Shown here: one piece after another, positions 8,110 through 16,813 of the stretch
Layout: the number at the start of each line of letters is the position of its first letter
How positions within the stretch are numbered: the stretch's first letter is position 1
Assembly: GCF_000411255.1 (NCBI RefSeq)
Contig: NZ_KE150412.1
Coordinates: 196,197-260,196 of the forward strand
Source of the DNA: Paenibacillus sp. HGH0039
Lineage (GTDB): Bacteria > Bacillota > Bacilli > Paenibacillales > NBRC-103111
DNA: 64,000 nucleotides
Direction of reading: 5' to 3'
The notes under the pieces: model-generated
The model's database searches: none
Seen by the model: the letters and a program-made list of their open reading frames with translations, nothing else
What the model was told of the DNA's origin: nothing
Translations under genes and position numbers: made by a program

Positions 8110-10149
8110 TTAAACGGGAACGTTCGCCCTATCACGCATTTGCAATTGATACATCTGATAGTAGATGCCCCGTTGCCGCATCAATTCGTCGTGATTGCCG
8201 CGTTCCGCGATTTGGCCCCGGTCCATCACTAGAATGAGATCCGCATGGTGGATGGTAGACAACCGGTGGGCAATGACAAACGTAGTTCTTCCTTTCTTCA
8301 ACACTTCCAGTGCCGATTGGATCATCCCTTCGGTCTCCGTATCGATGTTGGACGTTGCCTCATCCAGGATAAGGACGGGCGTGTTGTAGGCGAGCGCCCT
8401 TGCAAACGAAATCAGCTGCTTCTGCCCGACCGATAAGGTGCTTCCTTTTTCAATCACGGGTTCGTCCAATCCATTGGGCAAATGTTGAAGCACGCGCTGG
8501 GCTCCGACCGCTCTTAGCGAATCCTCGATCAACTCGCGGCTGATGGCCGGATTGTCCAAACTGATATTGCTGGCAATGTTGCCTGTGAACAAGAAAGGTT
8601 CCTGTAGAACGATGCCGATCTGTTTCCTTACTTGCTGCCTGGAAAGGGTCTGGATATTGTGCCCGTCAATCGTAACGGTTCCCTTTTGCAGCTCGTAAAA
8701 TCTCAGCAGTACGTTCATGATGGAACTTTTCCCCGATCCCGTATGCCCGACGAATGCGATCGTCTGTCCCTGCTTCGCCTCGAAAGAAATATCTCGGAGA
8801 ACGTAATGATCGTCCGAATAGGCAAAGGAAACGTTCTCGAATTTTACGTCCCCTTTCATTCTCGGCGTTTCCTCGTCTACGACATCCGAGCCTTCCTCTT
8901 CCATCAGCCTGAAAACCCGTTCGGCCGAAACGAGGGAATGATTCAGCTGAGCCAGTTGATTCACCATTCCCACCAGAGGCTGGAATAAGCGTTCCACATA
9001 TTCCACAAAGGCATAAATCATGCCAAAGGTGAAAACCGATTGATGGCTCAAACCGGCGCCGCCGAAATACCAGATGATTGCGGCGAGAGCGAGACTTCTG
9101 AGAACCGTAACCAGATTATTGGAGGTGAGCGCTTTTAAGGTAAGCAGTTTATTGGAATACGTAAAGTAACGTACATTTTTATCCTCAAATTCCTGCCGCA
9201 CGGTGCGCTGCCGGGAGAACGCGCGAATGACAGGCATACATTGAATGGTTTCGTTGATCAACCCGTTGATATCGCTCAATGTGGAGCGGATGGTTTGGCT
9301 GTATTTGGATGCAAATTTCTGATAAAGGTAAATCCAGCCCGCAAGGGCAGGAATGATGAGCGTGCAAATAAGCGCGAGCCTGACGTCCAGTATAAAGAGG
9401 GCCGTCAAGATTCCGGTGATGTAGACGGCTCCGGTGAAAAAATTTCTCAAAACGGTAACAAACAATTCTTTCACGGCTTCGGTATCGTTGGTTACGCAAG
9501 ATACGATCCGGCCGGCCGGTATTCGGTCGAAGTACGGAATGGGGATCCGGTGAATTTGCTTTAGAACATCTACCCGCATTTTTTGAATGACACGGTTGGA
9601 AGAGACTTGCAAGGCATACGTTTGACCGTATTCGAGCAAGCTGGCTGCTCCTACGAATCCGAAATAAAGAAGGATCAAGTGGACGATTTTCCCCAATTCC
9701 GGTTCATAAAAGAGAAACAAGTCGCGTGTGGAGAGAATATCGGCCGGATAAGCTCCGGTTTCCGCATTTCGCTTGATGATGAGTTGCTCCCCTTGTACGA
9801 GGCGTTCACCGTCCACCTTCACGGCTTCCGGAACAAATACGAACTGCCGCTGCACCTGCAGAATGCGGACCTCTTGTCCCTTCTCTTCCTGCTCGTGAAA
9901 ATAATCGCCTCTTTTATAATACTTCCCTTTGTATGGCACGGCATTTTCCCCGGGTTCCCGTGTTTCGTACCAAGGTTTTTCAATCCCCAGAATATGTTGG
10001 TCGATTAACTGTTTGGCGATAAGCGGTCCGGACAATTCCGCCGCTACCATCAGCAAGAGAAGACAAAGCGCCCCGATAAACGATTTCTTGTAATAAAGAA
10101 CATACTTGAACAGTTTCTTTCCTACATTCATAGGATTTTCCACGCTCAC
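8110..10149 (-). CDS. bmrD: Heterodimeric ABC exporter subunit, BmrD/YheH type
   Basis: A 679-aa fused membrane-ATPase half-transporter. The N-terminal half carries six TM helices with a roughly 100-residue insertion between TM1 and TM2 (about 45-150) that marks the BmrD/YheH branch; the C-terminal ATPase has Walker A GHTGSGKSS, signature LSVGQ (canonical LSGGQ) and Walker B ILILDEAT with the catalytic Glu intact. It pairs with the upstream subunit, whose Walker B Glu is Asp: together they form one degenerate and one active ATP site, as in BmrCD. The GTG start overlaps the partner's stop by 4 bp. Probably exports butirosin or another drug. The symbol follows the Bacillus homologue. Confidence 0.88.
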   Translation of the reverse strand: MSVENPMNVGKKLFKYVLYYKKSFIGALCLLLLMVAAELSGPLIAKQLIDQHILGIEKPWYETREPGENAVPYKGKYYKRGDYFHEQEEKGQEVRILQVQRQFVFVPEAVKVDGERLVQGEQLIIKRNAETGAYPADILSTRDLFLFYEPELGKIVHLILLYFGFVGAASLLEYGQTYALQVSSNRVIQKMRVDVLKQIHRIPIPYFDRIPAGRIVSCVTNDTEAVKELFVTVLRNFFTGAVYITGILTALFILDVRLALICTLIIPALAGWIYLYQKFASKYSQTIRSTLSDINGLINETIQCMPVIRAFSRQRTVRQEFEDKNVRYFTYSNKLLTLKALTSNNLVTVLRSLALAAIIWYFGGAGLSHQSVFTFGMIYAFVEYVERLFQPLVGMVNQLAQLNHSLVSAERVFRLMEEEGSDVVDEETPRMKGDVKFENVSFAYSDDHYVLRDISFEAKQGQTIAFVGHTGSGKSSIMNVLLRFYELQKGTVTIDGHNIQTLSRQQVRKQIGIVLQEPFLFTGNIASNISLDNPAISRELIEDSLRAVGAQRVLQHLPNGLDEPVIEKGSTLSVGQKQLISFARALAYNTPVLILDEATSNIDTETEGMIQSALEVLKKGRTTFVIAHRLSTIHHADLILVMDRGQIAERGNHDELMRQRGIYYQMYQLQMRDRANVPV

Positions 10150-11903
10150 TTTAACAAGTTCATTTGCAATTTTTGTGACTCGTATTGTTCTTTATACCAA
10201 CCGTGGCAGGCAATCAATTGGAGATGCGTGCCGCATTGGACGATTCGGCCCTGATCCATTACGACGATGAAATCGGAATGTTCCACGGCGGATAACCGGT
10301 GCGTCGAAATGAGCGTCGTACGCCCTTTTCGCTCCGCAATAAGGTTCGCGATTATGCTCGCCTCCGTTTTAGCGTCGACAGCGGATAAAGCGTCATCCAG
10401 CAGCAACATTTCCGGTTCGGAAATGATCGCCCGCGCAAAAGCGATTCTTTGCTTCTGTCCGCCCGACAAGGACACCCCTCTTTCCCCTACCAGTGTATCG
10501 ACCCCGTCCGGAAGCGTATGAATATCCTGCATAAAGGAAGCCAGCTCCAGAGCTCGGAACACTTCCTGATCGGTCGAGTTCTCCTTGCCGAATCGAACAT
10601 TTTCTTTGACGGTTTTCGAAAATAGCAGCTGCTCCTGCGGGACATAACCGATCCATTGATTCCAGGCTTCAAGCCGAATGCGTTCCAGCGAGATGCCCGA
10701 AACGGTGATTTCGCCCCTGTCTGCCGGATACTCCCTGAGCAGCTGCCTTAACAGGGTAGTCTTGCCGCTTCCTGTCCGGCCGACGATACCAATGGTCTGT
10801 CCGCGGTTAATATGCAGCGTGATGTCTTTCAGGTTATCGGATTGGGAAGACGGATAGCGGAAGCTTACGCGGTGGAATTGCAGGGTATGCGGCAGCGCGA
10901 TGTCCTCCTCAAGATCTTCCCCATCCCGTACGTCGGGCGGATAGTTCATGATCTCATCCAAACGGTCCAAGGAAGCGCTCCCCCGCTGCATAATATTAAT
11001 CAGTTCACCGATCGCGTACATGGGCCAGATCAGCATGCCCAAATAGACGTTGAACGTGATCAGTTCGCCCAGTGAAATGCGCTGCTGAAAAACCAGATAG
11101 GTCCCGTATCCGAGACCGATCAAATAACTGATCCCGATTAACATGCGTATGGTGGGCTCGAATAAAGCTTCGACCCGCGCGATGGCGACATTTTTCCGGA
11201 ACAGATCTTCCGCCATGGTTTCAAAATTTTTCTGATTCGCCTCTTCCCGCACATAAGCTCTAACAACGCGAATACCGGTAATGGTCTCCAGCACTTGATC
11301 GTTAAGCGCGCCGAAAGCATCCTGGGCGATCGTAAAACGGCGGTGAAGGTATTTTCCGAAAAAGGTAATGACCGCCGCGATAAGCGGAAGCGGCAAGATG
11401 GTGACCAGCATTAAATTCCAATCGATAAACAAGCCCATCGTAATCAGGATCGTCACCGAAAACAAACAAGAATCGACTAAGGTTAAAATGCCGGAACCCG
11501 ACGTTTCTCCGATGGATTTGATATCGTTGGTCGCCCGGGCCATGAGATCTCCGGTCCGGTACTTTTCGAAAAAGGGCGGTGTCATCTTCAGCAGATGGCT
11601 CATTAAGCGGGAACGCATCTTCAGCTGCAGACGGTTCGCTCCGCCGTGCAATTGAAACATCCAAGCGTAATTCAGGGTATAGATGACGACGGAGAGCCCG
11701 AGAATAAATCCGATATACTGCGCCAGACTCGCCGGGGTTAGCGTGTTTTGCTGGATATGGTCGAGAGCGGAGCCCAGCAGCAGCGGCGGCAGCATTTCGA
11801 CCCCGTTTACGAGGACCAGGATGAGTACCGCCAGCGTATACCGGATTTTATGCTCTTTAAAAAACCAGCCGAGCCTTACTAAAACAGAAACGATAACGAT
11901 CAC
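10146..11903 (-). CDS. bmrC: Heterodimeric ABC exporter subunit, BmrC/YheI type
   Basis: A 585-aa half-transporter, the same length as Bacillus BmrC (YheI) as I remember it. Six TM helices fill about 15-300; the ATPase has Walker A GRTGSGKTT, signature LSGGQ, and Walker B LLLDDALSAVD in which the catalytic Glu is Asp, the mark of the degenerate partner. The start is a GTG at 11903 with a poor ribosome site. The gene follows btrQ by 45 bp with no terminator between, so it probably belongs to the butirosin transcript and supplies efflux. In Bacillus bmrCD is induced through a leader peptide (bmrB); no such leader is visible here. Confidence 0.88.
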   Translation of the reverse strand: MIVIVSVLVRLGWFFKEHKIRYTLAVLILVLVNGVEMLPPLLLGSALDHIQQNTLTPASLAQYIGFILGLSVVIYTLNYAWMFQLHGGANRLQLKMRSRLMSHLLKMTPPFFEKYRTGDLMARATNDIKSIGETSGSGILTLVDSCLFSVTILITMGLFIDWNLMLVTILPLPLIAAVITFFGKYLHRRFTIAQDAFGALNDQVLETITGIRVVRAYVREEANQKNFETMAEDLFRKNVAIARVEALFEPTIRMLIGISYLIGLGYGTYLVFQQRISLGELITFNVYLGMLIWPMYAIGELINIMQRGSASLDRLDEIMNYPPDVRDGEDLEEDIALPHTLQFHRVSFRYPSSQSDNLKDITLHINRGQTIGIVGRTGSGKTTLLRQLLREYPADRGEITVSGISLERIRLEAWNQWIGYVPQEQLLFSKTVKENVRFGKENSTDQEVFRALELASFMQDIHTLPDGVDTLVGERGVSLSGGQKQRIAFARAIISEPEMLLLDDALSAVDAKTEASIIANLIAERKGRTTLISTHRLSAVEHSDFIVVMDQGRIVQCGTHLQLIACHGWYKEQYESQKLQMNLLK

Positions 11904-11948
11904 TTCCCTGCTTCCGGATTTCCCGTCTTACACAGGTATCGCGCGTAA

Positions 11949-13463
11949 TCAGACACTCATATTTTCGGCTATTCGTAAAGCGTTGGCCTGGATCGTCAAG
12001 GTCGGATTGACGCCACCCGCAAAAGGCATGAAGGACCCGTCCGCCGCAAACAAATTGTCGATCGTGTGGAATCGGCCGAACTTATCGACAACGGAAGTCA
12101 GCTCATCCGTGCCTGCCCTGCAAGTTCCGTGCAAATGAGCGCTTCCTAAATAATAGTAGGAAGGGTTGCATTGGACCTGCTTGGCTCCCATGGCCGTCAA
12201 AATCTCTCCGGCCCTCTCGATCATAAAGCTCAGCCGGCGCTTGTCCCATTCATGTGTCTGATAATCAAGGACAATTTTGGGTACCCCCGTGGCTTCTTTA
12301 TCGTTCGATAACCGGACTTTATTGGTCACCATAGGCTGGTCCGCTATGATACATTCCAATTGAACATACATGCCGCTGCCTTCATGGCCGTAATAGGTCC
12401 ACGGGTTCGCTTCGTAGATCAGCCCGCCCAGACCGGAATGACAGTGCGGATCTTGATAATAATCCGTAATCGAAACGGTGGAATACAGCCCTTTCAGCGG
12501 TTCGTTCAACTGCTCGTAGGGATGATTGTCCACCCAGCCGGATACGTATTCGCTGTTCTTGAAGCTTAATCCCGAGCCGACCAGACCGGATTTGTTCCCT
12601 ACTCCGTCCGGCCACCATTTGTTCGTTGAACGCAGCACGAGCGCGGCGCTTTGGATGGCGTTTCCGGCCAGAACGAATTGTTTCGCTCTGATGCGGAACC
12701 GTTCTTTCGTGCCCAGATCCAGGCATTCCAAGGAGTCGATTACGGACGGGTCCGTCTGATGGAATGCCAGAGCCTTCGTATTTTTCATCAGCGTCACATG
12801 CTCCAGCTTCAACACGGGCTTCAAAATACGCGTAAAACTGTCCGCTTTGGCGCCGATCGGGCACGCGTAATCCGTACAGCTGGTTAAGTTGTCGCAGCCC
12901 GGATATCCGTTATGATCCGTTGTGTTAACCGCCAGCGGAGTCGGAAACGGATGCAGGCCGAGCTCTTTGCCCGCCTGGTCGATCAGGGCTCCCTGCTGGC
13001 TGTAGGAATGGGCCGTTCGGAGCGAACCGGTACCGGCCCTGTTTTTGAACGGATCGGCATTCAAATCCCCGGACACCCCAAGCCACTGTTCAATCTTATT
13101 GTAGTAGGGGTCCAAGTCCGAATACCGGATGGGCCACTGGGGGTCCAGAGCATCGGGCGCTACGTATTCCCTCGCATCGAAGTCGACGTCTTTGTACCGG
13201 AACGAGATACCGGCATAAAAAATCGTTCCGCCGCCAACCGCACTGGCAGACCACGGATAGCCGTTATCTCCCCAAGTCCCGTCCGACTCTCTCGCGTAGG
13301 CTTTCTCCGCATGGCTCATGACCGAATCTATATTCGTTCCCGGTTCAATGAGTTCGCCTTGTTCCACGATGACGACTTCCAGGCCTTTCTCGGCCAAATA
13401 CTTGCTGACAACGGAGCCGCCGGCTCCGCTGCCGATCACACATACATCGAATTGCTTGGTCAA
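11949..13463 (-). CDS. btrQ: Paromamine 6'-dehydrogenase/oxidase (GMC-type flavoprotein)
   Basis: A 504-aa flavoprotein with TTG start after a GGGGGG-type ribosome site. The N-terminus binds FAD (VIGSGAGGSVVSKYL, residues about 9-23). The C-terminal GMC domain has the conserved HLHGTCRAG, which carries a catalytic-type His, and an NLFAADGS/NPTLTIQANA ending. NeoQ and BtrQ oxidise the 6'-hydroxyl of paromamine to the aldehyde that BtrB then aminates to neamine. Its position 38 bp after the 82-aa unknown gene and inside the cluster agrees with that role. Confidence 0.88.
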   Translation of the reverse strand: MTKQFDVCVIGSGAGGSVVSKYLAEKGLEVVIVEQGELIEPGTNIDSVMSHAEKAYARESDGTWGDNGYPWSASAVGGGTIFYAGISFRYKDVDFDAREYVAPDALDPQWPIRYSDLDPYYNKIEQWLGVSGDLNADPFKNRAGTGSLRTAHSYSQQGALIDQAGKELGLHPFPTPLAVNTTDHNGYPGCDNLTSCTDYACPIGAKADSFTRILKPVLKLEHVTLMKNTKALAFHQTDPSVIDSLECLDLGTKERFRIRAKQFVLAGNAIQSAALVLRSTNKWWPDGVGNKSGLVGSGLSFKNSEYVSGWVDNHPYEQLNEPLKGLYSTVSITDYYQDPHCHSGLGGLIYEANPWTYYGHEGSGMYVQLECIIADQPMVTNKVRLSNDKEATGVPKIVLDYQTHEWDKRRLSFMIERAGEILTAMGAKQVQCNPSYYYLGSAHLHGTCRAGTDELTSVVDKFGRFHTIDNLFAADGSFMPFAGGVNPTLTIQANALRIAENMSV

Positions 13464-13501
13464 GGTGATTCCCCCCTACTTGATTATTTCAATTGCCGGG
13501 A

Positions 13502-13750
13502 CTAAACGTTTAGCTTCGTAATCTTAGTCGCGATCTCATCGGCATGTATCAAATAAGGACCTTCCAAATTCATATCCAGCGTGCAGTCAAAAAGGGATTC
13601 AACCCGCTGTATAATTTCAAAGAAATCCCGCTTATCCACTTCCATCGGTCCTTGTTTAAACGTTTCCACAAGCTCGTCCCCGTCCTCGCCGGTCACACCG
13701 GAAATCGCATAGATCACTTGATACAAACCGTTCCGTTCTTTGTTATCCAT
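13502..13750 (-). CDS. Small unknown protein, carrier-protein-like appearance
   Basis: An 82-aa acidic protein with a strong ribosome site (GGGAGGG, 8 bp from ATG), placed between btrP and btrQ with short gaps, so clearly part of the operon. I do not recognise a family with certainty. The segment DFFEIIQRVESLFDCTL followed by HADEIATKITKL resembles helices II-III of acyl carrier proteins (compare FFELILRLEEEFGIEI types), but no DSL serine is present where phosphopantetheine would attach (VDKRD instead). It could be a non-carrier helical partner of BtrQ or a structural ACP relative. Function unknown. Confidence 0.7.
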   Translation of the reverse strand: MDNKERNGLYQVIYAISGVTGEDGDELVETFKQGPMEVDKRDFFEIIQRVESLFDCTLDMNLEGPYLIHADEIATKITKLNV

Positions 13751-13766
13751 CCCGTCTCGCCCTCCC

Positions 13767-14408
13767 TTATCCGGTTGTTTGGAGATGTGAACGGTTGTTC
13801 AGACTCTCCAGGAGAAAACTGCTGCTAGTCGGATCGTAATGAATGATGTGCATCGCCGTATTGCTTGCTTTGATTTGCCATTGCAGGAGCTGTTCGTTCC
13901 CTAATCCGAGAAAAAACAGGATGGACAGCTGGATGCTGAAAGCATGGGTAAAAATGACGATGTTGCACGCTTCTTCGGCATACTTCCGGAACAGATCCTT
14001 ATAGAACCGCTCGATCCGTTCCCGTTGTACGTCAAGCGACTCCAAGCCCTTTACGATTTCCAAATGAGGCGACCGGATCCGCTGCTCCAGATACAGATCC
14101 CACTGCCCCTGCGTAATCGGCGGAATAAAAGACTCCGGAGCTTTCAGCTCGCTCAAACGTTCGTCTTCGATGAAAGGCACGGCCGGAAACCGCCCTTGGA
14201 AAATAGCCGCCGTTTCCCTCGCCCTTTTCAAAGGGCTGGAATAAATGACCGACGGCGTCAGCGAAACCGGGTATTCATCCCGGAGCTTCACGGCCTGGCC
14301 GATCCCCGCTTCCGTCAGCTCGCAATGAGGATCGTAAGCGTCCATAAGAGCGTCGTCCTCCAGAATATTGCAGTGGGCCTGCGCATGACGGATTAAAATC
14401 AATCGCAT
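13767..14408 (-). CDS. btrP: 5''-phosphoribostamycin phosphatase
   Basis: A 213-aa protein of the histidine-phosphatase (phosphoglycerate-mutase-like) superfamily; GGAAGGAGAG precedes the ATG. The catalytic His is in LIRHAQAHCN (His8; the usual RHG is RHA), SSPLKRARETA supplies a phosphate-binding Arg, and a second conserved His is in IFTHAFSIQ. BtrP removes the 5''-phosphate left by the BtrL ribosylation, giving ribostamycin. The gene lies 38 bp after btrO. Confidence 0.88.
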   Translation of the reverse strand: MRLILIRHAQAHCNILEDDALMDAYDPHCELTEAGIGQAVKLRDEYPVSLTPSVIYSSPLKRARETAAIFQGRFPAVPFIEDERLSELKAPESFIPPITQGQWDLYLEQRIRSPHLEIVKGLESLDVQRERIERFYKDLFRKYAEEACNIVIFTHAFSIQLSILFFLGLGNEQLLQWQIKASNTAMHIIHYDPTSSSFLLESLNNRSHLQTTG

Positions 14409-14446
14409 GCTATCTCTCCTTCCGTCGGATTGTTCGCTGCGGTCCC

Positions 14447-15472
14447 CTAGACCGGATTCGAAATTCCTTCCTTCACCCGGCTGAAATGAATAAAATCCTC
14501 CTCGCTGTACATGGAACCCAGTAACACGGCTTTCACGCCGAGTTTATAATACTCATTCAAATAAGCGGCCACTTGTTCGTAATCCCCGACTAACACGGGA
14601 CTGTAAATTCCGCCGTTCATGTACCCGCCCATCCAGAAGACTTCATCGTACGTTTCGCTCGCTAAAGCCAGTTCGGCCAGCGTCCGCTGCCAGCTTGATT
14701 CCGAATTTTTTTTCATCCGGAGCTGGATCGTCCCCTGCCGGTTGCCGGGATAACGGGCATGAGCGGCCTTCCATGCTTCCTCCGCCGTTTCTCTGGCAAT
14801 AATCTCGATTCTTATGGCGCTCTGAACAGGCGATCCCTGCACCTTTTCGCTAAAATGGTGTTTAAAATGTTCCAGCGGTCCCGGATGAGTAACGACGAAA
14901 TCCGCCGCTTGCAAACCCGTTTCAAGCCCCTCCTCGGAAGAACCGGACATAAATATGCGCGGGAAAAGCTGTTTGTCCGGCAACGAAGGCTTGAACTCCA
15001 AATTATTCAGCTCATAATAATCGCCTTTGAACGAAACGGGAGAATCGGATTCCAGCAGCAGACGGAGCACCTGAACATATTCGTACAGTTTCTTGTAGCG
15101 GGACGAATGGTCGATATAGCCCCCGGTTTGCTGGAGTTCGCCGGTAACGGCGCCGGTGATCATATTCAAGTCAATCCGCCGGTTGTACAAATAAGTGAAG
15201 CTCTGAATTAATTTGGCCGCCGTATAGGGAGGATACATATAGGGCTGAAGCGCAATTAGAGGAACATGACGTTCCGTATGCTGCATAATAACCGAGCTTA
15301 CGGCCCAAGGGTCCAATACGGAATGGTTAAAAAACGACAGGGACCCGACTATGCCGTAAGCATCGGACAGTTGAGCGATTTTGACGGAGTTTTCCATGAA
15401 TTCTTTTTTGGCCGCATAATGGTTGACGCCTGGAATTTGGCAATAATACTGAATCGTATCCAATGCAATCAT
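14447..15472 (-). CDS. btrO: FMN-dependent monooxygenase of AHBA side-chain formation
   Basis: A 341-aa luciferase-like (bacterial luciferase/F420-FMN) TIM-barrel monooxygenase; the length and sequence fit BtrO. It hydroxylates the gamma-glutamyl-GABA thioester carried on BtrI to give the 2-hydroxy group of AHBA, using reduced FMN from a separate reductase (BtrV in the described system). No such reductase gene was found in the window. The start ATG is very close to its GGGGG ribosome site. The gene lies 27 bp downstream of btrK. Confidence 0.9.
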   Translation of the reverse strand: MIALDTIQYYCQIPGVNHYAAKKEFMENSVKIAQLSDAYGIVGSLSFFNHSVLDPWAVSSVIMQHTERHVPLIALQPYMYPPYTAAKLIQSFTYLYNRRIDLNMITGAVTGELQQTGGYIDHSSRYKKLYEYVQVLRLLLESDSPVSFKGDYYELNNLEFKPSLPDKQLFPRIFMSGSSEEGLETGLQAADFVVTHPGPLEHFKHHFSEKVQGSPVQSAIRIEIIARETAEEAWKAAHARYPGNRQGTIQLRMKKNSESSWQRTLAELALASETYDEVFWMGGYMNGGIYSPVLVGDYEQVAAYLNEYYKLGVKAVLLGSMYSEEDFIHFSRVKEGISNPV

Positions 15473-15499
15473 CCCCCTGCTTTTCGTATATTGGGCTTT

Positions 15500-16786
15500 C
15501 TATTTGTCCACAAAGAGGAGATTCGATTCGGTCTGCAGCTGGGTCGCGACTATATCATCCGCCGTTCCTTTCCGTCTGATCAGCTCGTATGAACCGTTCC
15601 GTTTGAGAATTTCAATGGGGGTCGGATGCCCCAGAAAATGAACCGGGCTGAAGCTCAGTCCGTAGGCGCCCGAGTTCAACACACATACGAGGTCGCCCGG
15701 ATACAAGGCCGGCACATGGACATCCTTCCCCACACAATCCTCTGGCGTACAGAGAGGACCGGTAATGGTGACTTTTTCGAGTTCGCGACGGCCGGAGTTT
15801 TCCCTAACGGGAATACATTCCATAGGATAATTGCTCCGCATACTTCTTCCCCGGAAAGTGGAGGCCGCATGGTGGTGCATGCCTCCGTCTACGATCACAA
15901 AAGTCTCTCCCTTGGACGATTTCCGGTAGAGCACCTCGGTTACATACACGGCCGCTTGAGCCAATAAGTATCTTCCGCTTTCGATAATAAAGGTCGTTTG
16001 AGGGAACAAGGAATCTCTGGCCTCTTGAACGTAATCACTGATCGTTTGAGTAATTCTGCCGATATCCAGCGCCTTTTCGTGTGAAAAATACGGGACTCCG
16101 AACCCTCCGCCAAGATTAATAAATTCACAGACGATTCCGTATCGTTCATAAAGGCTTCTGCCTAGATCTACGGTATATTTCATCGACTCGATAATGCTGT
16201 CGGTATTCAGATTCTGGGTTCCCGTATAGACGTGTATCCCGATAAATTTGGTGAATTGAAGTGAGCGGATGACATCAATTACGGCATCCAGCATGGATTC
16301 GTCCGTTCCGAACTGTCTCGGTACCCCGCCCATTTTAATGGCCGTGCTGCCGAAGCTTTTGTCGGGGTTGATCCGGATCGCGACGCGGGCCGTTTTGTTT
16401 TCTTTTTCAGCCAGTTCTTCTATGTAAAAGAGTTCTTCAACGGATTCCGCGATGATGCAGTAAATCCCGCTTTTAACGGCAATCTCCAGCTCGCTTCGCT
16501 TCTTCCCCGGTCCCGAGAAAATGATGTTTTCGGCTGAAAATCCGGCATGCCGGGCTAAAGCGAGTTCTCCGGCGGATGCCACCTCGACGCCAAGCCCCCA
16601 CTGCCGGAACAATTTGGCCAGATGAATATTGTTATTCGCCTTTAGGGACAAATAAAACTGAATCGCGGGGTTCGTCCGGCTTCTTAATTGCCGGTAATGC
16701 GTTTCGATAAAATCGCCGTCATACAAATAAAAAGGAGTCTCAAACCTTTTCGTTAAGGCCGTGATTTCAGCTTGATCCAGGTTCAT
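15500..16786 (-). CDS. btrK: PLP-dependent carrier-bound glutamate decarboxylase
   Basis: A 428-aa protein starting at MNLDQAEIT (ATG 16786); eight extra in-frame codons upstream are not needed. It is an alanine-racemase-fold decarboxylase of the diaminopimelate/ornithine decarboxylase family: PLP lysine Lys49 in FYLSLKANN, a glycine-rich NLGGGFG loop for the phosphate, and the conserved C-terminal Cys in LCTPEDC. BtrK decarboxylates L-glutamyl-S-BtrI to gamma-aminobutyryl-S-BtrI. It is in line with btrJ and btrO with gaps of 27 bp on each side. Confidence 0.92.
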   Translation of the reverse strand: MNLDQAEITALTKRFETPFYLYDGDFIETHYRQLRSRTNPAIQFYLSLKANNNIHLAKLFRQWGLGVEVASAGELALARHAGFSAENIIFSGPGKKRSELEIAVKSGIYCIIAESVEELFYIEELAEKENKTARVAIRINPDKSFGSTAIKMGGVPRQFGTDESMLDAVIDVIRSLQFTKFIGIHVYTGTQNLNTDSIIESMKYTVDLGRSLYERYGIVCEFINLGGGFGVPYFSHEKALDIGRITQTISDYVQEARDSLFPQTTFIIESGRYLLAQAAVYVTEVLYRKSSKGETFVIVDGGMHHHAASTFRGRSMRSNYPMECIPVRENSGRRELEKVTITGPLCTPEDCVGKDVHVPALYPGDLVCVLNSGAYGLSFSPVHFLGHPTPIEILKRNGSYELIRRKGTADDIVATQLQTESNLLFVDK

Positions 16787-16813
16787 CCGCAAGTCCCCTT
16801 CCTTCTTCATGAC

